A DNA stretch of 64,000 nucleotides from positions 273,952 through 337,951 of the forward strand of contig NZ_PZJP01000004.1 in NCBI RefSeq assembly GCF_003206645.1, written 5' to 3'. Every line of letters starts with the position of its first letter. Position 1 is the stretch's first letter. Under the pieces are notes generated by a model. That model had not been told where the DNA came from. It worked only from the letters and a program-made list of their open reading frames with translations, and made no database searches. Positions 25,638 to 40,040 of this stretch are shown piece by piece. Source of the stretch: Salinicola aestuarinus. Lineage in GTDB: Bacteria > Pseudomonadota > Gammaproteobacteria > Pseudomonadales > Halomonadaceae. The position numbers were made by a program, and so were the translations under genes.

Positions 25638-25703
25638 GGCGAGTGAGGCTCCGGCGGATGGCAGCTAGGCAATAGTGTAGTGGAGAGCGCTCAAGGCGCG
25701 TGA

Positions 25704-26669
<966 letters not shown>

Positions 26670-26766
26670 CGCGCGACGCATGACGTGAGTAATGGGTCGT
26701 GGCACTGGAGCCGCGTCATGCTTTCCGGTAATATTTAGCCAATTTGGCCGAACGAAGCCGCGGGCG

Positions 26767-26796
26767 ATGCAGCAACCAGGACAACAAGCGGGATGA
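26767..26796 (+). CDS. Putative carA leader peptide rich in glutamine
   Basis: A nine-codon frame, MQQPGQQAG and stop, whose last three codons form the left arm of a terminator-like hairpin. Four of nine residues are Gln, the amide donor used by carbamoyl-phosphate synthetase encoded downstream. No strong Shine-Dalgarno is visible, so translation is uncertain. Confidence 0.35.
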   Translation: MQQPGQQAG

Positions 26797-26828
26797 AACC
26801 GGTTCTCCGGATTTCGTCCCGCTTTTTT
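26788..26828 (+). terminator. Intrinsic terminator or attenuator upstream of carA
   Basis: GCGGGA-TGAAA-CCGG pairs with CCGG-ATTTCG-TCCCGC, followed by six T. It may simply end the dapB message. A TAATAT -10-like hexamer at 26729-26734 would place it inside a carA leader, about 100 bases before the carA start. Confidence 0.8.
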
Positions 26829-26930
26829 ACGACCTGCGTTTTGACGTCGCGCCGTTGCGAGGCCGGACGAAAAATCGAGTTTCGGGTTCCCCGGAGCGTT
26901 TGTTGGTGATCCGTTGAGGAGGACAACGTC

Positions 26931-28088
26931 TTGAACAGACCCGCGATACTGGCTCTCGCAGACGGCAGCGTATTCAGAGGTACTGCGATCGGAGCCGACG
27001 GGCAGACCAGCGGCGAGGTGGTTTTCAATACCGCCATGACCGGCTATCAGGAAATCCTCACCGACCCCTCCTATACCCGCCAGATCGTCACCCTGACCTA
27101 CCCGCACATCGGCAACACCGGCATCAATGCCGAGGACGTCGAGTCTTCGCACATTGCCGCCGCTGGCCTCGTCATCCGCGATCTGCCGCTGATTGCCAGC
27201 AGCTTTCGCAGTCAGCGCACGCTGTCGGACTATCTCAGTTCGCAGAACGTGGTCGGCATCGCCGATATCGACACCCGCCGTCTGACCCGGCTGCTGCGCA
27301 GCAAGGGATCAATGGACGGCGCGATCCTCGCCGGTGACTCGGCGAGTGGCGACGATGCGGTCGCTCGCGCGCTCGAAGCCGCGCAGGCGTTCCCGGGGCT
27401 CAAGGGGATGGATCTCGCCAAGGTGGTCTCCTGCGAGTCCCGCTACGAGTGGAGCGAGGGTGACTGGACCCTGGGCCATGGCTACGCCGATGCCGCCGCC
27501 AGCGAGCGGCCCTACCACGTCGTCGCCTTCGACTACGGGGTGAAGCACAACATCCTGCGTCTGCTGGCCTCGCGCGGCTGCCGCCTGACGGTGGTGCCCG
27601 CCGAAACGCCGGCGACGGAAGTTCTGGCGATGAACCCGGACGGTGTATTTCTCGCCAACGGCCCCGGCGACCCGGCGCCCTGCGACTACGCCATTACCGC
27701 CATTCGCGAGATTCTCGACGCCGACGTGCCGGTCTTCGGCATCTGCCTCGGGCATCAGCTGCTGGCGCTGGCGGCCGGTGCCACGACCGTGAAGATGAGC
27801 CACGGCCACCACGGTGCCAACCATCCGGTTCAGGATCTCGACACCGGCCACGTCATGATCACCAGCCAGAACCACGGCTTTGCGGTCGATGAGGCGAGCC
27901 TGCCGGCCAACGTGCGCGCGATTCATCGCTCGCTGTTCGATGGCACCCTGCAGGGGATCGAACTGACCGACCGGCCGGCCTTCAGCTTCCAGGGTCACCC
28001 CGAGGCGAGCCCCGGTCCGCAGGACGTGTCGCCGCTGTTCGACCGCTTCGTGTCGATGATGCAGGCGCGCAAGCGCCAGGTCGCTTGA
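26931..28088 (+). CDS. carA: Carbamoyl-phosphate synthase small (glutaminase) subunit
   Basis: Protein of 385 residues releasing ammonia from glutamine for arginine and pyrimidine synthesis. The class I amidotransferase triad is visible: nucleophile Cys in [11 protein letters not shown], and His/Glu in [11 protein letters not shown]. It starts with TTG at 26931; GAGGAGG 8-9 bases upstream and the family N-terminus ([15 protein letters not shown]) support this rare codon. Confidence 0.97.
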   Translation: MNRPAILALADGSVFRGTAIGADGQTSGEVVFNTAMTGYQEILTDPSYTRQIVTLTYPHIGNTGINAEDVESSHIAAAGLVIRDLPLIASSFRSQRTLSDYLSSQNVVGIADIDTRRLTRLLRSKGSMDGAILAGDSASGDDAVARALEAAQAFPGLKGMDLAKVVSCESRYEWSEGDWTLGHGYADAAASERPYHVVAFDYGVKHNILRLLASRGCRLTVVPAETPATEVLAMNPDGVFLANGPGDPAPCDYAITAIREILDADVPVFGICLGHQLLALAAGATTVKMSHGHHGANHPVQDLDTGHVMITSQNHGFAVDEASLPANVRAIHRSLFDGTLQGIELTDRPAFSFQGHPEASPGPQDVSPLFDRFVSMMQARKRQVA

Positions 28089-28130
28089 GCCGCCTGTGGC
28101 CGTCCGACGCCATTGAATCGAGTCTTTTCG

Positions 28131-28161
28131 GGGCGGCGCGCCGCGCCGCCCTCTCCTTTTT
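28131..28161 (+). terminator. Weak terminator-like hairpin between carA and carB
   Basis: Perfect 9-bp stem GGGCGGCGC / GCGCCGCCC with a 3-base loop, then five bases and TTTTT. The offset T run suggests partial termination or an mRNA 3'-end stabiliser within the operon. Confidence 0.45.
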
Positions 28162-28177
28162 CGACGAGTGTTAGCGC

Positions 28178-31403
<3,226 letters not shown>

Positions 31404-31411
<8 letters not shown>

Positions 31412-31880
31412 GGTCCCGATGACGGTCCATGGTGAACAGGCGTTACGCGAGGAGCTCAATCAGCTCAAGGGCGAGGATCGTCCGCGCGTCATCGCAGCGA
31501 TCGCCGAGGCGCGCGAGCATGGCGATCTCAAGGAGAACGCCGAGTATCACGCCGCGCGAGAGCAGCAGGGCTTCATCGAGGGGCGTATTCAGGAGATCGA
31601 GGGCAAGCTGTCGAACGCGCAGGTGATCGATGTCGCCAAGATGCCCAAGAACGGCAAGGTGATCTTCGGTGTCACCGTCGAGCTGCTCAACCTGGAGACC
31701 GACGAGGAGGTCAGCTACCGCATCGTGGGTGAAGACGAGGCGAGCATCCGCGAAGGCAAGATCTCCGTGACCTCGCCGATCGCCCGCGCGTTGATCGGCA
31801 AGTCAGAAGGCGACGTGGTCAACGTGCGCACGCCCGGTGGGGACGTGGAGTACGAGATCTCGAGCGTCGATCACCTCTAG
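31404..31880 (+). CDS. greA: Transcription elongation factor GreA
   Basis: Protein of 158 residues. The N-terminal coiled coil ([42 protein letters not shown]) carries the acidic tip that enters the RNA polymerase secondary channel; the C-terminal FKBP-like domain ends in [10 protein letters not shown]. It rescues backtracked polymerase. Translationally coupled to carB, as in pseudomonads. Confidence 0.98.
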
Positions 31881-31896
31881 GCGACGAGCCACGAAA

Positions 31897-31930
31897 AACG
31901 CCAGCGACATTCGTCGCTGGCGTTTTTTTG
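31897..31930 (+). terminator. Terminator after carB-greA
   Basis: AACGCCAGCGAC / GTCGCTGGCGTT hairpin with a 4-base loop and a seven-T run. Confidence 0.92.
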
Positions 31931-31964
31931 GCTGCATCACTTGGGCGATGCCGGCGGCTCGGTC

Positions 31965-32291
31965 TCAGTGTCGGCCGTGATGATTCTCGGCGCGCGCGAT
32001 GTTGGAGAGCTTGGGGTTGGCCTTCGGGTTGTGGCGATAGAGTAGCGCCACCTTGCCCAGCGACTGCACCAGCTCGGCGCCGGTGGCGGTCGTCAGCTCC
32101 TCGATCATCGCCTGGCGGTCGTCTCGTTCGGCGAGGGCCAGCTTGATCTTGACCAGCTCGTGGTCGCGCAGTGCACGCTGGAGTTCCTGGAGCGCGCCCT
32201 CGCTGAGACCGTTCTCGCTGACGGTGACGATCGGCTGCAGGTGGTGGCCAATGCTGCGGTAGGCTTTCTTTTGTGCGGGTGACAAGCTCAT
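31965..32291 (-). CDS. yhbY: YhbY family CRM-domain RNA-binding protein
   Basis: Protein of 108 residues with the CRM fold used in pre-50S ribosome binding: YRSIGHHLQPIVTVSENGLSEGALQEL, LVKIKLA, and LVQSLGKVALLYRHN, which includes the GxxG-like loop. Divergent from rlmE, as in E. coli. Confidence 0.93.
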   Translation of the reverse strand: MSLSPAQKKAYRSIGHHLQPIVTVSENGLSEGALQELQRALRDHELVKIKLALAERDDRQAMIEELTTATGAELVQSLGKVALLYRHNPKANPKLSNIARAENHHGRH

Positions 32292-32558
32292 GATAGTCTG
32301 ACCGTTGGAGTTCGCGAAGTATCGATAGCTCGAGTCAGTGTCGATACGTGAGTGTCTACAGCGGTGCTGTTTTCGGTCTCACCACCGCACTGTTCAAACG
32401 CGACATGGTACGGGTTTCGGCGGCAGCGGGGAAGGTGGCGCAATGCCCCGATCGAGTCAGTCGCGCCGCAACCGACCACGCTCGACCGACTTTCCTTTCG
32501 CTGCGACATTCCGCATCCCAATCCCCTTTCTATCCGTAAACGCGATCAGGTGACCGCT

Positions 32559-33218
32559 GTGGCACGCTCTTCGACTTCCGATAAAGCTGGTGCCGCTTCG
32601 CGGCAGAGCAAAAGCAGTCCCGGCTGGCTAAAGGAGCACTTCGACGACCGCTACGTGCAGCAGTCGTGGAAGGATGGCTACCGCTCACGGGCGAGCTACA
32701 AACTGTTGGCGCTCGATGAGCGGGACAAACTGCTCAAGCCGGGGCTGTCGGTCATCGACCTGGGCGCCGCGCCCGGTAGCTGGAGTCAGATCGCTGCCGA
32801 AAAGGTCGGCCCCGAGGGGCGAGTGATCGCCTCTGATATCCTGGAGATGGATGCGCTGGCAGGCGTCAGTTTCATTCAGGGGGATTTCACCGAGGAGTCT
32901 GTGCTCGACGCCATTCTGAGCGAGCTCGACGGTCGACCGGTGGATCTGGTGATGTCTGACATGGCGCCCAACATGAGTGGCATGGCGGCGATCGACCAGC
33001 CCCAGGCGATGTATCTGGTCGAGCTGGCGCTCGATCTGGCGCGCCAGACGCTCTCCCCCGGCGGCAACTTCCTGGCCAAGGTGTTCCAGGGGGAAGGATT
33101 CGACGACTACCTTCGCGATCTGCGCTCGAGCTTTCGCAAGGTGGTCACGCGCAAGCCGGAGGCTTCCCGCGCGCGATCGCGGGAAGTCTACCTGCTGGCG
33201 CAGGGATTTCACGGCTAG
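32559..33218 (+). CDS. rlmE: 23S rRNA 2'-O-ribose U2552 methyltransferase RlmE (FtsJ)
   Basis: Protein of 219 residues; SAM-binding motif [13 protein letters not shown], catalytic Asp in [13 protein letters not shown], Lys in FLAKVFQG and Glu in SREVYLL make the K-D-K-E tetrad. I choose GTG 32559, preceded by AGGTGA; an in-frame GTG lies three codons earlier, and the long upstream frame is unsupported. It is followed by ftsH, the E. coli arrangement. Confidence 0.95.
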   Translation: MARSSTSDKAGAASRQSKSSPGWLKEHFDDRYVQQSWKDGYRSRASYKLLALDERDKLLKPGLSVIDLGAAPGSWSQIAAEKVGPEGRVIASDILEMDALAGVSFIQGDFTEESVLDAILSELDGRPVDLVMSDMAPNMSGMAAIDQPQAMYLVELALDLARQTLSPGGNFLAKVFQGEGFDDYLRDLRSSFRKVVTRKPEASRARSREVYLLAQGFHG

Positions 33219-33355
33219 GCGCGCGAGGGGGTTTCCTCTTAAATGTGCGTCAGGCGACGTTCGAGCTTGCAAGCGTGGCTACCCGCCCTCATCTGGGTTA
33301 GGGTCGAGGTCACGACAAGCGCTGGCAGCAAGGTTCGTACTACGAGGGTGGTGTC

Positions 33356-35320
33356 TTGAACGACATGGCAAAGAATCTAATTCTCTGGTTGGTCATCGCG
33401 GCAGTCCTGCTGACGGTGTTCAACAATTTCAGCGTGGATAGTTCGCCGCAGGCGATGAACTATTCGCAGTTCGTGCAACAGGTTCAGGGCGACCAGGTGC
33501 GCAGCGTGACCATTGATGGCTATACCATCAATGGCGTGCGCGACGATGGCTCTCAGTTCCAGACGATACGTCCGGCAGCGGAAGATCCGAAGCTGATGGA
33601 CGATCTGCTGGCGCATGACGTGACCGTCGTGGGGCAGAAGCCCGAGCAGCAGAGCCTCTGGACCCGGCTGTTGATCGCCAGCTTCCCGATTCTGCTGATC
33701 CTCGCCATTTTCGTGTTCTTCATGCGCCAGATGCAGGGCGGTGGCGGCGGCAAGGGCGGACCGATGAGCTTCGGCAAGTCCAAGGCGAAACTGCTGAGCC
33801 AGGATCAGATCAAGTCCACTTTTGCCGATGTCGCTGGTTGCGACGAGGCCAAGGAAGAGGTGGTCGAGCTTGTCGATTTCCTCAAGGATCCCTCCAAGTT
33901 CCAGCGTCTTGGCGGTCAGATTCCCCGTGGCGTCCTGATGGTGGGCCCGCCCGGCACCGGTAAGACTCTCCTTGCCAAGGCGATCGCCGGCGAAGCCAAG
34001 GTGCCGTTCTTCTCGATCTCCGGCTCCGACTTCGTCGAGATGTTCGTGGGTGTCGGTGCGTCTCGTGTGCGCGACATGTTCGAGCAGGCCAAGAAGCAGG
34101 CGCCGTGCATCATCTTCATCGACGAGATCGATGCCGTCGGTCGCCATCGCGGCTCCGGCATGGGCGGCGGTCACGACGAGCGCGAGCAGACGCTCAACCA
34201 GCTGCTGGTCGAGATGGATGGTTTCGAGGCCAACGACGGCATCATCGTGATCGCCGCGACCAACCGTCCCGACGTGCTCGACCCGGCGCTGCTGCGTCCG
34301 GGCCGCTTCGATCGGCAGGTGACCGTGCCGCTGCCCGATATCCGTGGTCGAGAGCACATTCTTAACGTGCACCTTCGCAAGGTGCCGATGGGGGATGGCG
34401 TTCAGTCCAGCGTCATCGCTCGCGGAACGCCCGGTTTCTCCGGCGCCGATCTGGCAAATCTGGTCAACGAGGCGGCGCTGTTTGCCGCAAGGCGCAATCG
34501 CCGGACCGTCGGAATGGACGAGCTCGAGCTGGCCAAGGACAAGATCATGATGGGCTCCGAGCGCCGCTCGATGGTCATGTCCGAGAAGGAGAAGCTCAAC
34601 ACGGCCTATCACGAGTCCGGCCACGCCATCATCGGCCTGCTGGTGCCCGAGCACGATCCGGTCTACAAGGTGACGATCATTCCCCGCGGCCGGGCCCTGG
34701 GTGTGACGATGTTCCTGCCGGAAGAGGATCGCTACAGCTACTCTCGGCAGCACATCATCAGTCAGATCTGCTCGCTGTTCGGTGGCCGTATCGCCGAAGA
34801 AATGACGCTGGGGCCGAACGGTGTGACCACCGGTGCGTCCAACGATATCAAGCGCGCCACCGAGCTGGCCCACAGCATGGTCGCCAAGTGGGGCCTCTCC
34901 GATGAGATGGGGCCGCTGATGTATGACGAGGACGAGTCGCACCAGTTCCTGGGCGGCCCGGGCCAGGGCGGCGGCAAGCTGACCTCCGGCGAGACCTCCT
35001 CGCGTCTCGATAAGGAAGTCCGTCGCATCATCGATGAGTGCTACGCCACGGCGCACAAGATTCTCGAGGAGAATCGCGGCAAGCTCGATGTGATGGCCGA
35101 AGCGCTGATGCAATACGAGACGATCGATGCCAATCAGCTGAAGGACATCATGGAAGGGCGTAAGCCGCGTCCCCCCGAGGACTGGGACGATCAGGGGCCG
35201 AGTTCCGGTACCGGTCGCCCGCTCGGAGACGCGGAGCCGCAGCCTGGTGACGAGGGCGCGCCAGACGACACCGGCGGTCGCCGACCCTCCGACCCGCTGG
35301 GCGGTCCGACCGGGCCGTAA
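33356..35320 (+). CDS. ftsH: ATP-dependent zinc metalloprotease FtsH
   Basis: Inner-membrane AAA+ protease of 654 residues. Two membrane helices (residues about 5-24 and 98-120) flank a periplasmic domain. Walker A is GPPGTGKT, Walker [13 protein letters not shown], arginine-finger region RPGRFDRQV, zinc site HESGH. The C-terminus is a Pro/Gly/Asp-rich tail. The start is TTG 33356 (protein [10 protein letters not shown], parallel to E. coli [10 protein letters not shown]); ATG 33365 is an alternative. Confidence 0.97.
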   Translation: MNDMAKNLILWLVIAAVLLTVFNNFSVDSSPQAMNYSQFVQQVQGDQVRSVTIDGYTINGVRDDGSQFQTIRPAAEDPKLMDDLLAHDVTVVGQKPEQQSLWTRLLIASFPILLILAIFVFFMRQMQGGGGGKGGPMSFGKSKAKLLSQDQIKSTFADVAGCDEAKEEVVELVDFLKDPSKFQRLGGQIPRGVLMVGPPGTGKTLLAKAIAGEAKVPFFSISGSDFVEMFVGVGASRVRDMFEQAKKQAPCIIFIDEIDAVGRHRGSGMGGGHDEREQTLNQLLVEMDGFEANDGIIVIAATNRPDVLDPALLRPGRFDRQVTVPLPDIRGREHILNVHLRKVPMGDGVQSSVIARGTPGFSGADLANLVNEAALFAARRNRRTVGMDELELAKDKIMMGSERRSMVMSEKEKLNTAYHESGHAIIGLLVPEHDPVYKVTIIPRGRALGVTMFLPEEDRYSYSRQHIISQICSLFGGRIAEEMTLGPNGVTTGASNDIKRATELAHSMVAKWGLSDEMGPLMYDEDESHQFLGGPGQGGGKLTSGETSSRLDKEVRRIIDECYATAHKILEENRGKLDVMAEALMQYETIDANQLKDIMEGRKPRPPEDWDDQGPSSGTGRPLGDAEPQPGDEGAPDDTGGRRPSDPLGGPTGP

Positions 35321-35336
35321 CCCACCGAGACCGTGA

Positions 35337-35370
35337 AACGGGGCGCCAACTGGCGCCCCGTTTTGTTTTA
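35337..35370 (+). terminator. Terminator after ftsH
   Basis: AACGGGGCGCCA / TGGCGCCCCGTT hairpin with a 2-base loop, followed by a T-rich tail. Confidence 0.9.
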
Positions 35371-35468
35371 GGCGGTCGGTGCGGGCGTGGCGAGGACGCT
35401 ACGCGGGGGCCCTTGCGGTTGCGCCCAGGCGGGGGGCTACTTAGAGTGAAGCCTTTTGAGCGAGATCA

Positions 35469-36338
35469 ATGATGCAACCGCTATCCGGTGGTCGGACGCT
35501 GCAGTGCGGCAAGCACCGGCTCTCATTCGACCGCCCCTGCGTCATGGGAATTCTCAACGTGACACCGGACTCGTTCTCCGATGGCGGTCGTCACGATGAG
35601 CTCGATGGTGCCCGTCGCCACGCCGAGCGGCTACTTGCCGAGGGCGCGACGATTATCGATGTTGGCGGCGAATCCACTCGGCCGGGGGCCGAGAGCGTGA
35701 CGCTCGCGCAGGAGCGAGAGCGGGTGTTGCCGGTGGTCGAGATGCTGGTACGTGAATTCGATGCGCTAGTCTCGGTGGATACGAGCGCCCCGGAGATCAT
35801 GACCGAGGTGGCTGCTGCCGGGGCGGGCATGATCAATGACGTTCGCTCGCTGGCGCGCCCGGGAGCGCTCGAGGCGGCGGCCGCAACGGACCTGCCGATC
35901 TGTTTGATGCACATGCTTGGCGAGCCGCAGACCATGCAGCAATCGCCACACTACGATCAGCCGATCGAAACGGCGGTCGCCGATTTCCTCGAGGCGCAGA
36001 TCGCGCGCTGCGAACAGGTCGGCATCCGGCGCGAGCGCCTGGTGCTGGATCCTGGCTTCGGTTTCGCCAAGACGCTCGAGCATAATCTCCGCCTGCTCAA
36101 TCGCATGGAAGCGCTGGGCGCGCTCGGCCTGCCGCTGCTGGTCGGCATGTCGCGCAAGAGCATGGTCGGCAAGGCCCTCGGCCGCCCCGTCGATGAGCGG
36201 CTTCCCGGCAGCCTCGCGCTTGCGGTGATGGCGGTAGAGCGGGGCGGACACATCATTCGGGTGCATGACGTTGCACCTACGGTAGACGCGGTCAATATGG
36301 CTTGGGCCGTGCTTCAGGAGCGGATCGAACATGAGTAG
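35469..36338 (+). CDS. folP: Dihydropteroate synthase
   Basis: Protein of 289 residues of folate synthesis. Family motifs are [28 protein letters not shown] and [12 protein letters not shown], with the pterin-binding C-terminal GMSRKSMVG. It joins pABA to the pterin made by FolK, whose gene also lies in this window at 52983. It overlaps glmM by 8 bases. Confidence 0.97.
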   Translation: MMQPLSGGRTLQCGKHRLSFDRPCVMGILNVTPDSFSDGGRHDELDGARRHAERLLAEGATIIDVGGESTRPGAESVTLAQERERVLPVVEMLVREFDALVSVDTSAPEIMTEVAAAGAGMINDVRSLARPGALEAAAATDLPICLMHMLGEPQTMQQSPHYDQPIETAVADFLEAQIARCEQVGIRRERLVLDPGFGFAKTLEHNLRLLNRMEALGALGLPLLVGMSRKSMVGKALGRPVDERLPGSLALAVMAVERGGHIIRVHDVAPTVDAVNMAWAVLQERIEHE

Positions 36339-37716
36339 GCGTTATTTCGGCACCGACGGCATTCGCGGTACGGTCGGGCAGGCCCCCATCACGGCAGATT
36401 TCATGCTCAAGCTGGGCTGGGCGATGGGGCGCGTGTTGTCGCGCCAGCTGGCCGGCCACCAAACCCGGCAGAAGTCGTCGCAGGCACCGCGACCCAAGGT
36501 CGTGATCGGCAAGGACACGCGCATCTCCGGCTACATGTTCGAGTCGGCCCTCGAGGCAGGTCTCTCGGCAGCCGGGGCCGACGTCTCGCTGTTGGGGCCG
36601 ATGCCGACCCCGGGGATCGCCTATCTGACGCGCACCTTCCGTGCCGATGCCGGCATCGTGATCTCGGCATCGCACAATCCCTATCATGACAACGGCATCA
36701 AGTTCTTCTCCGCCGAGGGGCTCAAGCTCGCCGACGAGGTGGAGAGCGAGATTGAGGCCGAGCTCGACAAGCCGCTGGAGACGATGCCGCCGAACCAGCT
36801 CGGCCGCGCCGTGCGCATCAACGATGCCGCCGGTCGCTACATCGAGTTCTGCAAGTCCACCGTGCCCAATCGGCTCGAGCTGCATGGCCTCAAGATCGTG
36901 CTGGACTGTGCCAACGGCGCGACCTACCACATTGCCCCCAACGTCTTTCGTGAGCTCGGCGCCGATGTCAGCGTGATCGGCGCCGAGCCGGACGGACTCA
37001 ACATCAATAGCGATGTGGGCTCTACTCATCCGGAGCGCCTGCAGGCGGCCGTCACCGAAAGTGGCGCGGATCTGGGGATTGCCTTCGACGGTGACGGCGA
37101 CCGCGTGCTGCTGGTGGATCGCGACGGTACGACGGTCGACGGGGACGAAATTCTCTATATTCTCGCCTGCGACCTTCACGCGCGCGGCAAGTTGCAAGGG
37201 GGCGTCGTCGGTACGCTGATGAGCAACTTTGGACTCGCCGCCGCGTTCGAAAAAGCCGGTATCCCGTTCACGCGGGCGAAGGTGGGCGATCGCTACGTGA
37301 CCGAGAAACTACTGGCCAATGATTGGCTGCTGGGCGGTGAAGCCTCGGGGCACATCGTCTGTCGCCACGTTCAGACGACCGGTGACGGCGTGGTGTCGGC
37401 GCTACAGGTGCTGGCCGTCATGGTCCGCGAAGGGATGCCGCTCAGGCAGTTGCTCGAGGGCTTCGACAAGGCGCCGCAGTCGCTGGTGAACGTGCGTCTG
37501 CCCGCTGGCACCCATGCCGCCGCGCTGCTCGATGACGGGAGAATTCAGCAGACCGTCGCCGCCGTCGAGCGTGAGCTCGGCACGAGCGGACGGGTGCTGC
37601 TGCGCGCCTCGGGCACTGAGCCCCTGATTCGGGTCATGGTCGAGGGCAGACCGCAATTCGACGTCCAGGCGCTGGCAGGGCGGATCGCCGACAGCGTCGA
37701 ACGGTTGATTTCGTGA
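36331..37716 (+). CDS. glmM: Phosphoglucosamine mutase GlmM
   Basis: Protein of 461 residues that converts GlcN-6-P to GlcN-1-P for peptidoglycan and LPS. The phosphoserine is Ser 114 in [13 protein letters not shown]; metal loop [13 protein letters not shown]; sugar loop [10 protein letters not shown]; phosphate loop [13 protein letters not shown] short polar insert around residues 43-55 ([12 protein letters not shown]) makes it about 12 residues longer than usual. Confidence 0.98.
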   Translation: MSRRYFGTDGIRGTVGQAPITADFMLKLGWAMGRVLSRQLAGHQTRQKSSQAPRPKVVIGKDTRISGYMFESALEAGLSAAGADVSLLGPMPTPGIAYLTRTFRADAGIVISASHNPYHDNGIKFFSAEGLKLADEVESEIEAELDKPLETMPPNQLGRAVRINDAAGRYIEFCKSTVPNRLELHGLKIVLDCANGATYHIAPNVFRELGADVSVIGAEPDGLNINSDVGSTHPERLQAAVTESGADLGIAFDGDGDRVLLVDRDGTTVDGDEILYILACDLHARGKLQGGVVGTLMSNFGLAAAFEKAGIPFTRAKVGDRYVTEKLLANDWLLGGEASGHIVCRHVQTTGDGVVSALQVLAVMVREGMPLRQLLEGFDKAPQSLVNVRLPAGTHAAALLDDGRIQQTVAAVERELGTSGRVLLRASGTEPLIRVMVEGRPQFDVQALAGRIADSVERLIS

Positions 37717-37782
37717 GCCGACAGTGCGTGTTGTCTTGCTGTCAAGGCTCTTATACCATGTCGCTCCACCGAGGGAGGTCGC

Positions 37783-38532
37783 ATGCGCAAGCCGCTGATC
37801 GCAGGTAACTGGAAGATGAACGGCTCGGCAGAACTGATCGAGGCTTTCGGTCAGGCGTTCGCTGAGGACGGCTTCTCGTCTAGCGCCGAGATTCTGATTC
37901 ATCCCCCCTTCCCCTATCTCGAGGCAGCCAGGCGGGCCTTCTCGGGGACCTGCATCGAGATCGGGGCGCAGACGCTCAATCCGCTGCACTCGGGTGCCAG
38001 AACCGGTGAGGTGAGCGGTCAGATGCTGCGGGAGTTTGGCGTCGAATATGTTCTGGTCGGTCACTCGGAGCGGCGACAGCTCTATCAGGAAGGCGACGAG
38101 CAGGTCTACGATCGTGCGCTCGCGGCATTGAGTGTCGGTATCAAGCCGATTCTCTGCGTGGGTGAAACGCTCGAGGAGCGCGACGGTGGCCAGACCGAGG
38201 CCGTGGTGCTGCGTCAGGTTGGCCATGTCATGGCCCGCCTGGAGCCGGAGCAGCGGCGGAGGGTGGCCATCGCCTACGAGCCGGTCTGGGCGATCGGGAC
38301 CGGACGGACGGCGACGCCGGACCAGGCGCAGGCGGTGATGGCATCGATCCGTCGCTATCAGGCGCAGTTCGACCGTGAACTGGCCGATGAGCTACGCCTG
38401 CTCTATGGCGGCAGCATGAACGCGAGCAATGCCAGTGAGCTGCTCGCGCAGGAAGATATCGACGGCGGCCTGATCGGAGGAGCTTCACTCAAGGTCGACG
38501 ATTTCAAAGCGATTTGTCAGTCAGCAGGTTAA
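37783..38532 (+). CDS. tpiA: Triose-phosphate isomerase
   Basis: Protein of 249 residues. Active-site residues by counting are Asn 9, Lys 11 (NWKMNG), His 94 (VGHSERR) and Glu 166 (YEPVWAIGTG); phosphate loop GGS near the C-terminus. GAGGGAGG precedes ATG 37783. Position between glmM and secG is shared with Pseudomonas. Confidence 0.98.
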   Translation: MRKPLIAGNWKMNGSAELIEAFGQAFAEDGFSSSAEILIHPPFPYLEAARRAFSGTCIEIGAQTLNPLHSGARTGEVSGQMLREFGVEYVLVGHSERRQLYQEGDEQVYDRALAALSVGIKPILCVGETLEERDGGQTEAVVLRQVGHVMARLEPEQRRRVAIAYEPVWAIGTGRTATPDQAQAVMASIRRYQAQFDRELADELRLLYGGSMNASNASELLAQEDIDGGLIGGASLKVDDFKAICQSAG

Positions 38533-38536
38533 TGTC

Positions 38537-38917
38537 ATGCAGATAGCAGTCTTGATGGTCCATGTCGTACTCGCCATTGCCGTGGTGGTACTGATACTGC
38601 TTCAGCAGGGCAAGGGCGCCGAAGCCGGTGCGGCATTCGGTGGCGGTTCCTCGCAGAGCGTGTTCGGTTCCAGCGGCGGTGGCAACTTCCTCGCCAAGGT
38701 GACGGGCGGTCTCGCCGCGCTGTTTTTCGTGACCTCGCTGGCGCTGGCGTATTTCGCCTCGCACGCCGGCAGCGCGCCGCAGAGCGGGATTCCGGACGCT
38801 CAGGTCATCGAGCAGCAACATAATGGTGCGCCAACGCTTGACGACGGCGAACAAAGCATGAATAATGCTGCGCCAGCACTCGAGGAAGAGGAAGGGCAGT
38901 CAACTTCAAATCCTTGA
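38537..38917 (+). CDS. secG: Preprotein translocase subunit SecG
   Basis: Protein of 126 residues with two membrane helices (about 3-22 and 52-74) around a Gly/Ser-rich loop (AFGGGSSQSVFGSSGGGNFL), the SecG signature. The C-terminal tail is polar and acidic. It starts four bases after the tpiA stop. Confidence 0.95.
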   Translation: MQIAVLMVHVVLAIAVVVLILLQQGKGAEAGAAFGGGSSQSVFGSSGGGNFLAKVTGGLAALFFVTSLALAYFASHAGSAPQSGIPDAQVIEQQHNGAPTLDDGEQSMNNAAPALEEEEGQSTSNP

Positions 38918-39022
38918 GTCGAAAGGAAAACTCGTCGTCGACCCGAATGGCTTTCCAATTCGGACAAGACGCTAGGTAAACGACGAGTCGATGTATACGC
39001 CAAGCGTTGCATCACCCCCTGT

Positions 39023-39109
39023 GCCGAAGTGGTGGAATTGGTAGACACGCTATCTTGAGGGGGTAGTGACCTTACGGTCGTGCGGGTTCAAGTCCCGCCT
39101 TCGGCACCA
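39023..39109 (+). tRNA. leuU: tRNA-Leu (anticodon GAG)
   Basis: Class II tRNA of 87 bases including encoded CCA. Acceptor GCCGAAG pairs with CTTCGGC; anticodon loop TTGAGGG gives GAG; a long variable arm (TGACCTTACGGTCG) is present; T-arm GGTTCAAGTCC. Located after secG as in E. coli (leuU). Confidence 0.96.
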
Positions 39110-39253
39110 ACGTTGAGCTTTCGAGGTCTGACCTCCAACGCCAACGAATTGAAAGACGCTGACCGATGTGAAAAATGATTCGGAAAGCGTGGCGAAGATT
39201 CGGCATTTCTTGACCCGCTCCGGGGCCGTTTCTATAATCGCCAACCTGATGTT

Positions 39254-39330
<77 letters not shown>

Positions 39331-39340
39331 GTTTTTTGAA

Positions 39341-39368
39341 AGGCCCCTTCTTTAGAAGGGGCTTTTTG
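39341..39368 (+). terminator. Terminator after the tRNA genes
   Basis: GCCCCTTCT / AGAAGGGGC hairpin with a 2-base gap and five T. Confidence 0.85.
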
Positions 39369-39488
39369 TTGGCGGCTTTGTTATTTTCTGCATCGCCTGC
39401 TGACGCCAACGCCAGTCAGCCACCTAGCACCTTGCATGTCTTTCAACTCCCGGTCAGGTGCCTGATGCAACTGCTGTAGGAGTCGTTT

Positions 39489-39950
39489 GTGGTCACCAAG
39501 GACGCCGCGCTGTATGCGATCATCGAACCCGTGGTTACCGCCATGGGTTTCGAGCTATGGGGGCTCGACTATCTGGCTCAGGGCAAGCACTCCAAGTTGA
39601 TGATCTACATCGACAGCCCCAACGGCATTACGGTCGACGACTGTGCCGGTGTCAGCCGGCAGGTAAGCAGCGTGCTGGACGTCGAAGATCCGATCTCGAG
39701 CAATTATTACCTGGAGGTCTCCTCTCCGGGGCTCGATCGCCCACTCTATACCCTCGATCACTTCTCCCGGTTTCGTGGCCATATGGTCCAGCTCAAACTG
39801 CGTAGTGCCTTCGATGGGCGACGCAAGTTTCAAGGACAACTGGCGGGCGTCGACGGCGACGAGGTGCTGATTCGCATCGAGTCCGAGGAGTACTGCTTTC
39901 CTATCGAAAGCATCGACCAGGCGCGCGTCATACCGCAGTTCGAAGACTGA
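39489..39950 (+). CDS. rimP: Ribosome maturation factor RimP
   Basis: Protein of 153 residues, needed for 30S assembly. Typical segments are IEPVVTAMGFELWGLDYLAQGKHS, then YIDSPNGITVDDCAGVSRQVS and YLEVSSPGLDRPL. It starts at GTG 39489 with TAGGAG upstream; no in-frame ATG fits the family N-terminus. First gene of the rimP-nusA-infB operon. Confidence 0.96.
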   Translation: MVTKDAALYAIIEPVVTAMGFELWGLDYLAQGKHSKLMIYIDSPNGITVDDCAGVSRQVSSVLDVEDPISSNYYLEVSSPGLDRPLYTLDHFSRFRGHMVQLKLRSAFDGRRKFQGQLAGVDGDEVLIRIESEEYCFPIESIDQARVIPQFED

Positions 39951-40040
39951 CTTCGAACATCCGCCATTCGATCATAATGAAAAACGCCGAATCGACGGAT
40001 AGGGCGTTTCAAAGAACCGGTTTTTGGGCGAGGCATAGGC

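Noticed and set aside
33377..35113. 578-codon open frame opposite ftsH
   Set aside because: Shadow frame rich in His/Gln/Arg, typical of antisense to GC-rich genes.
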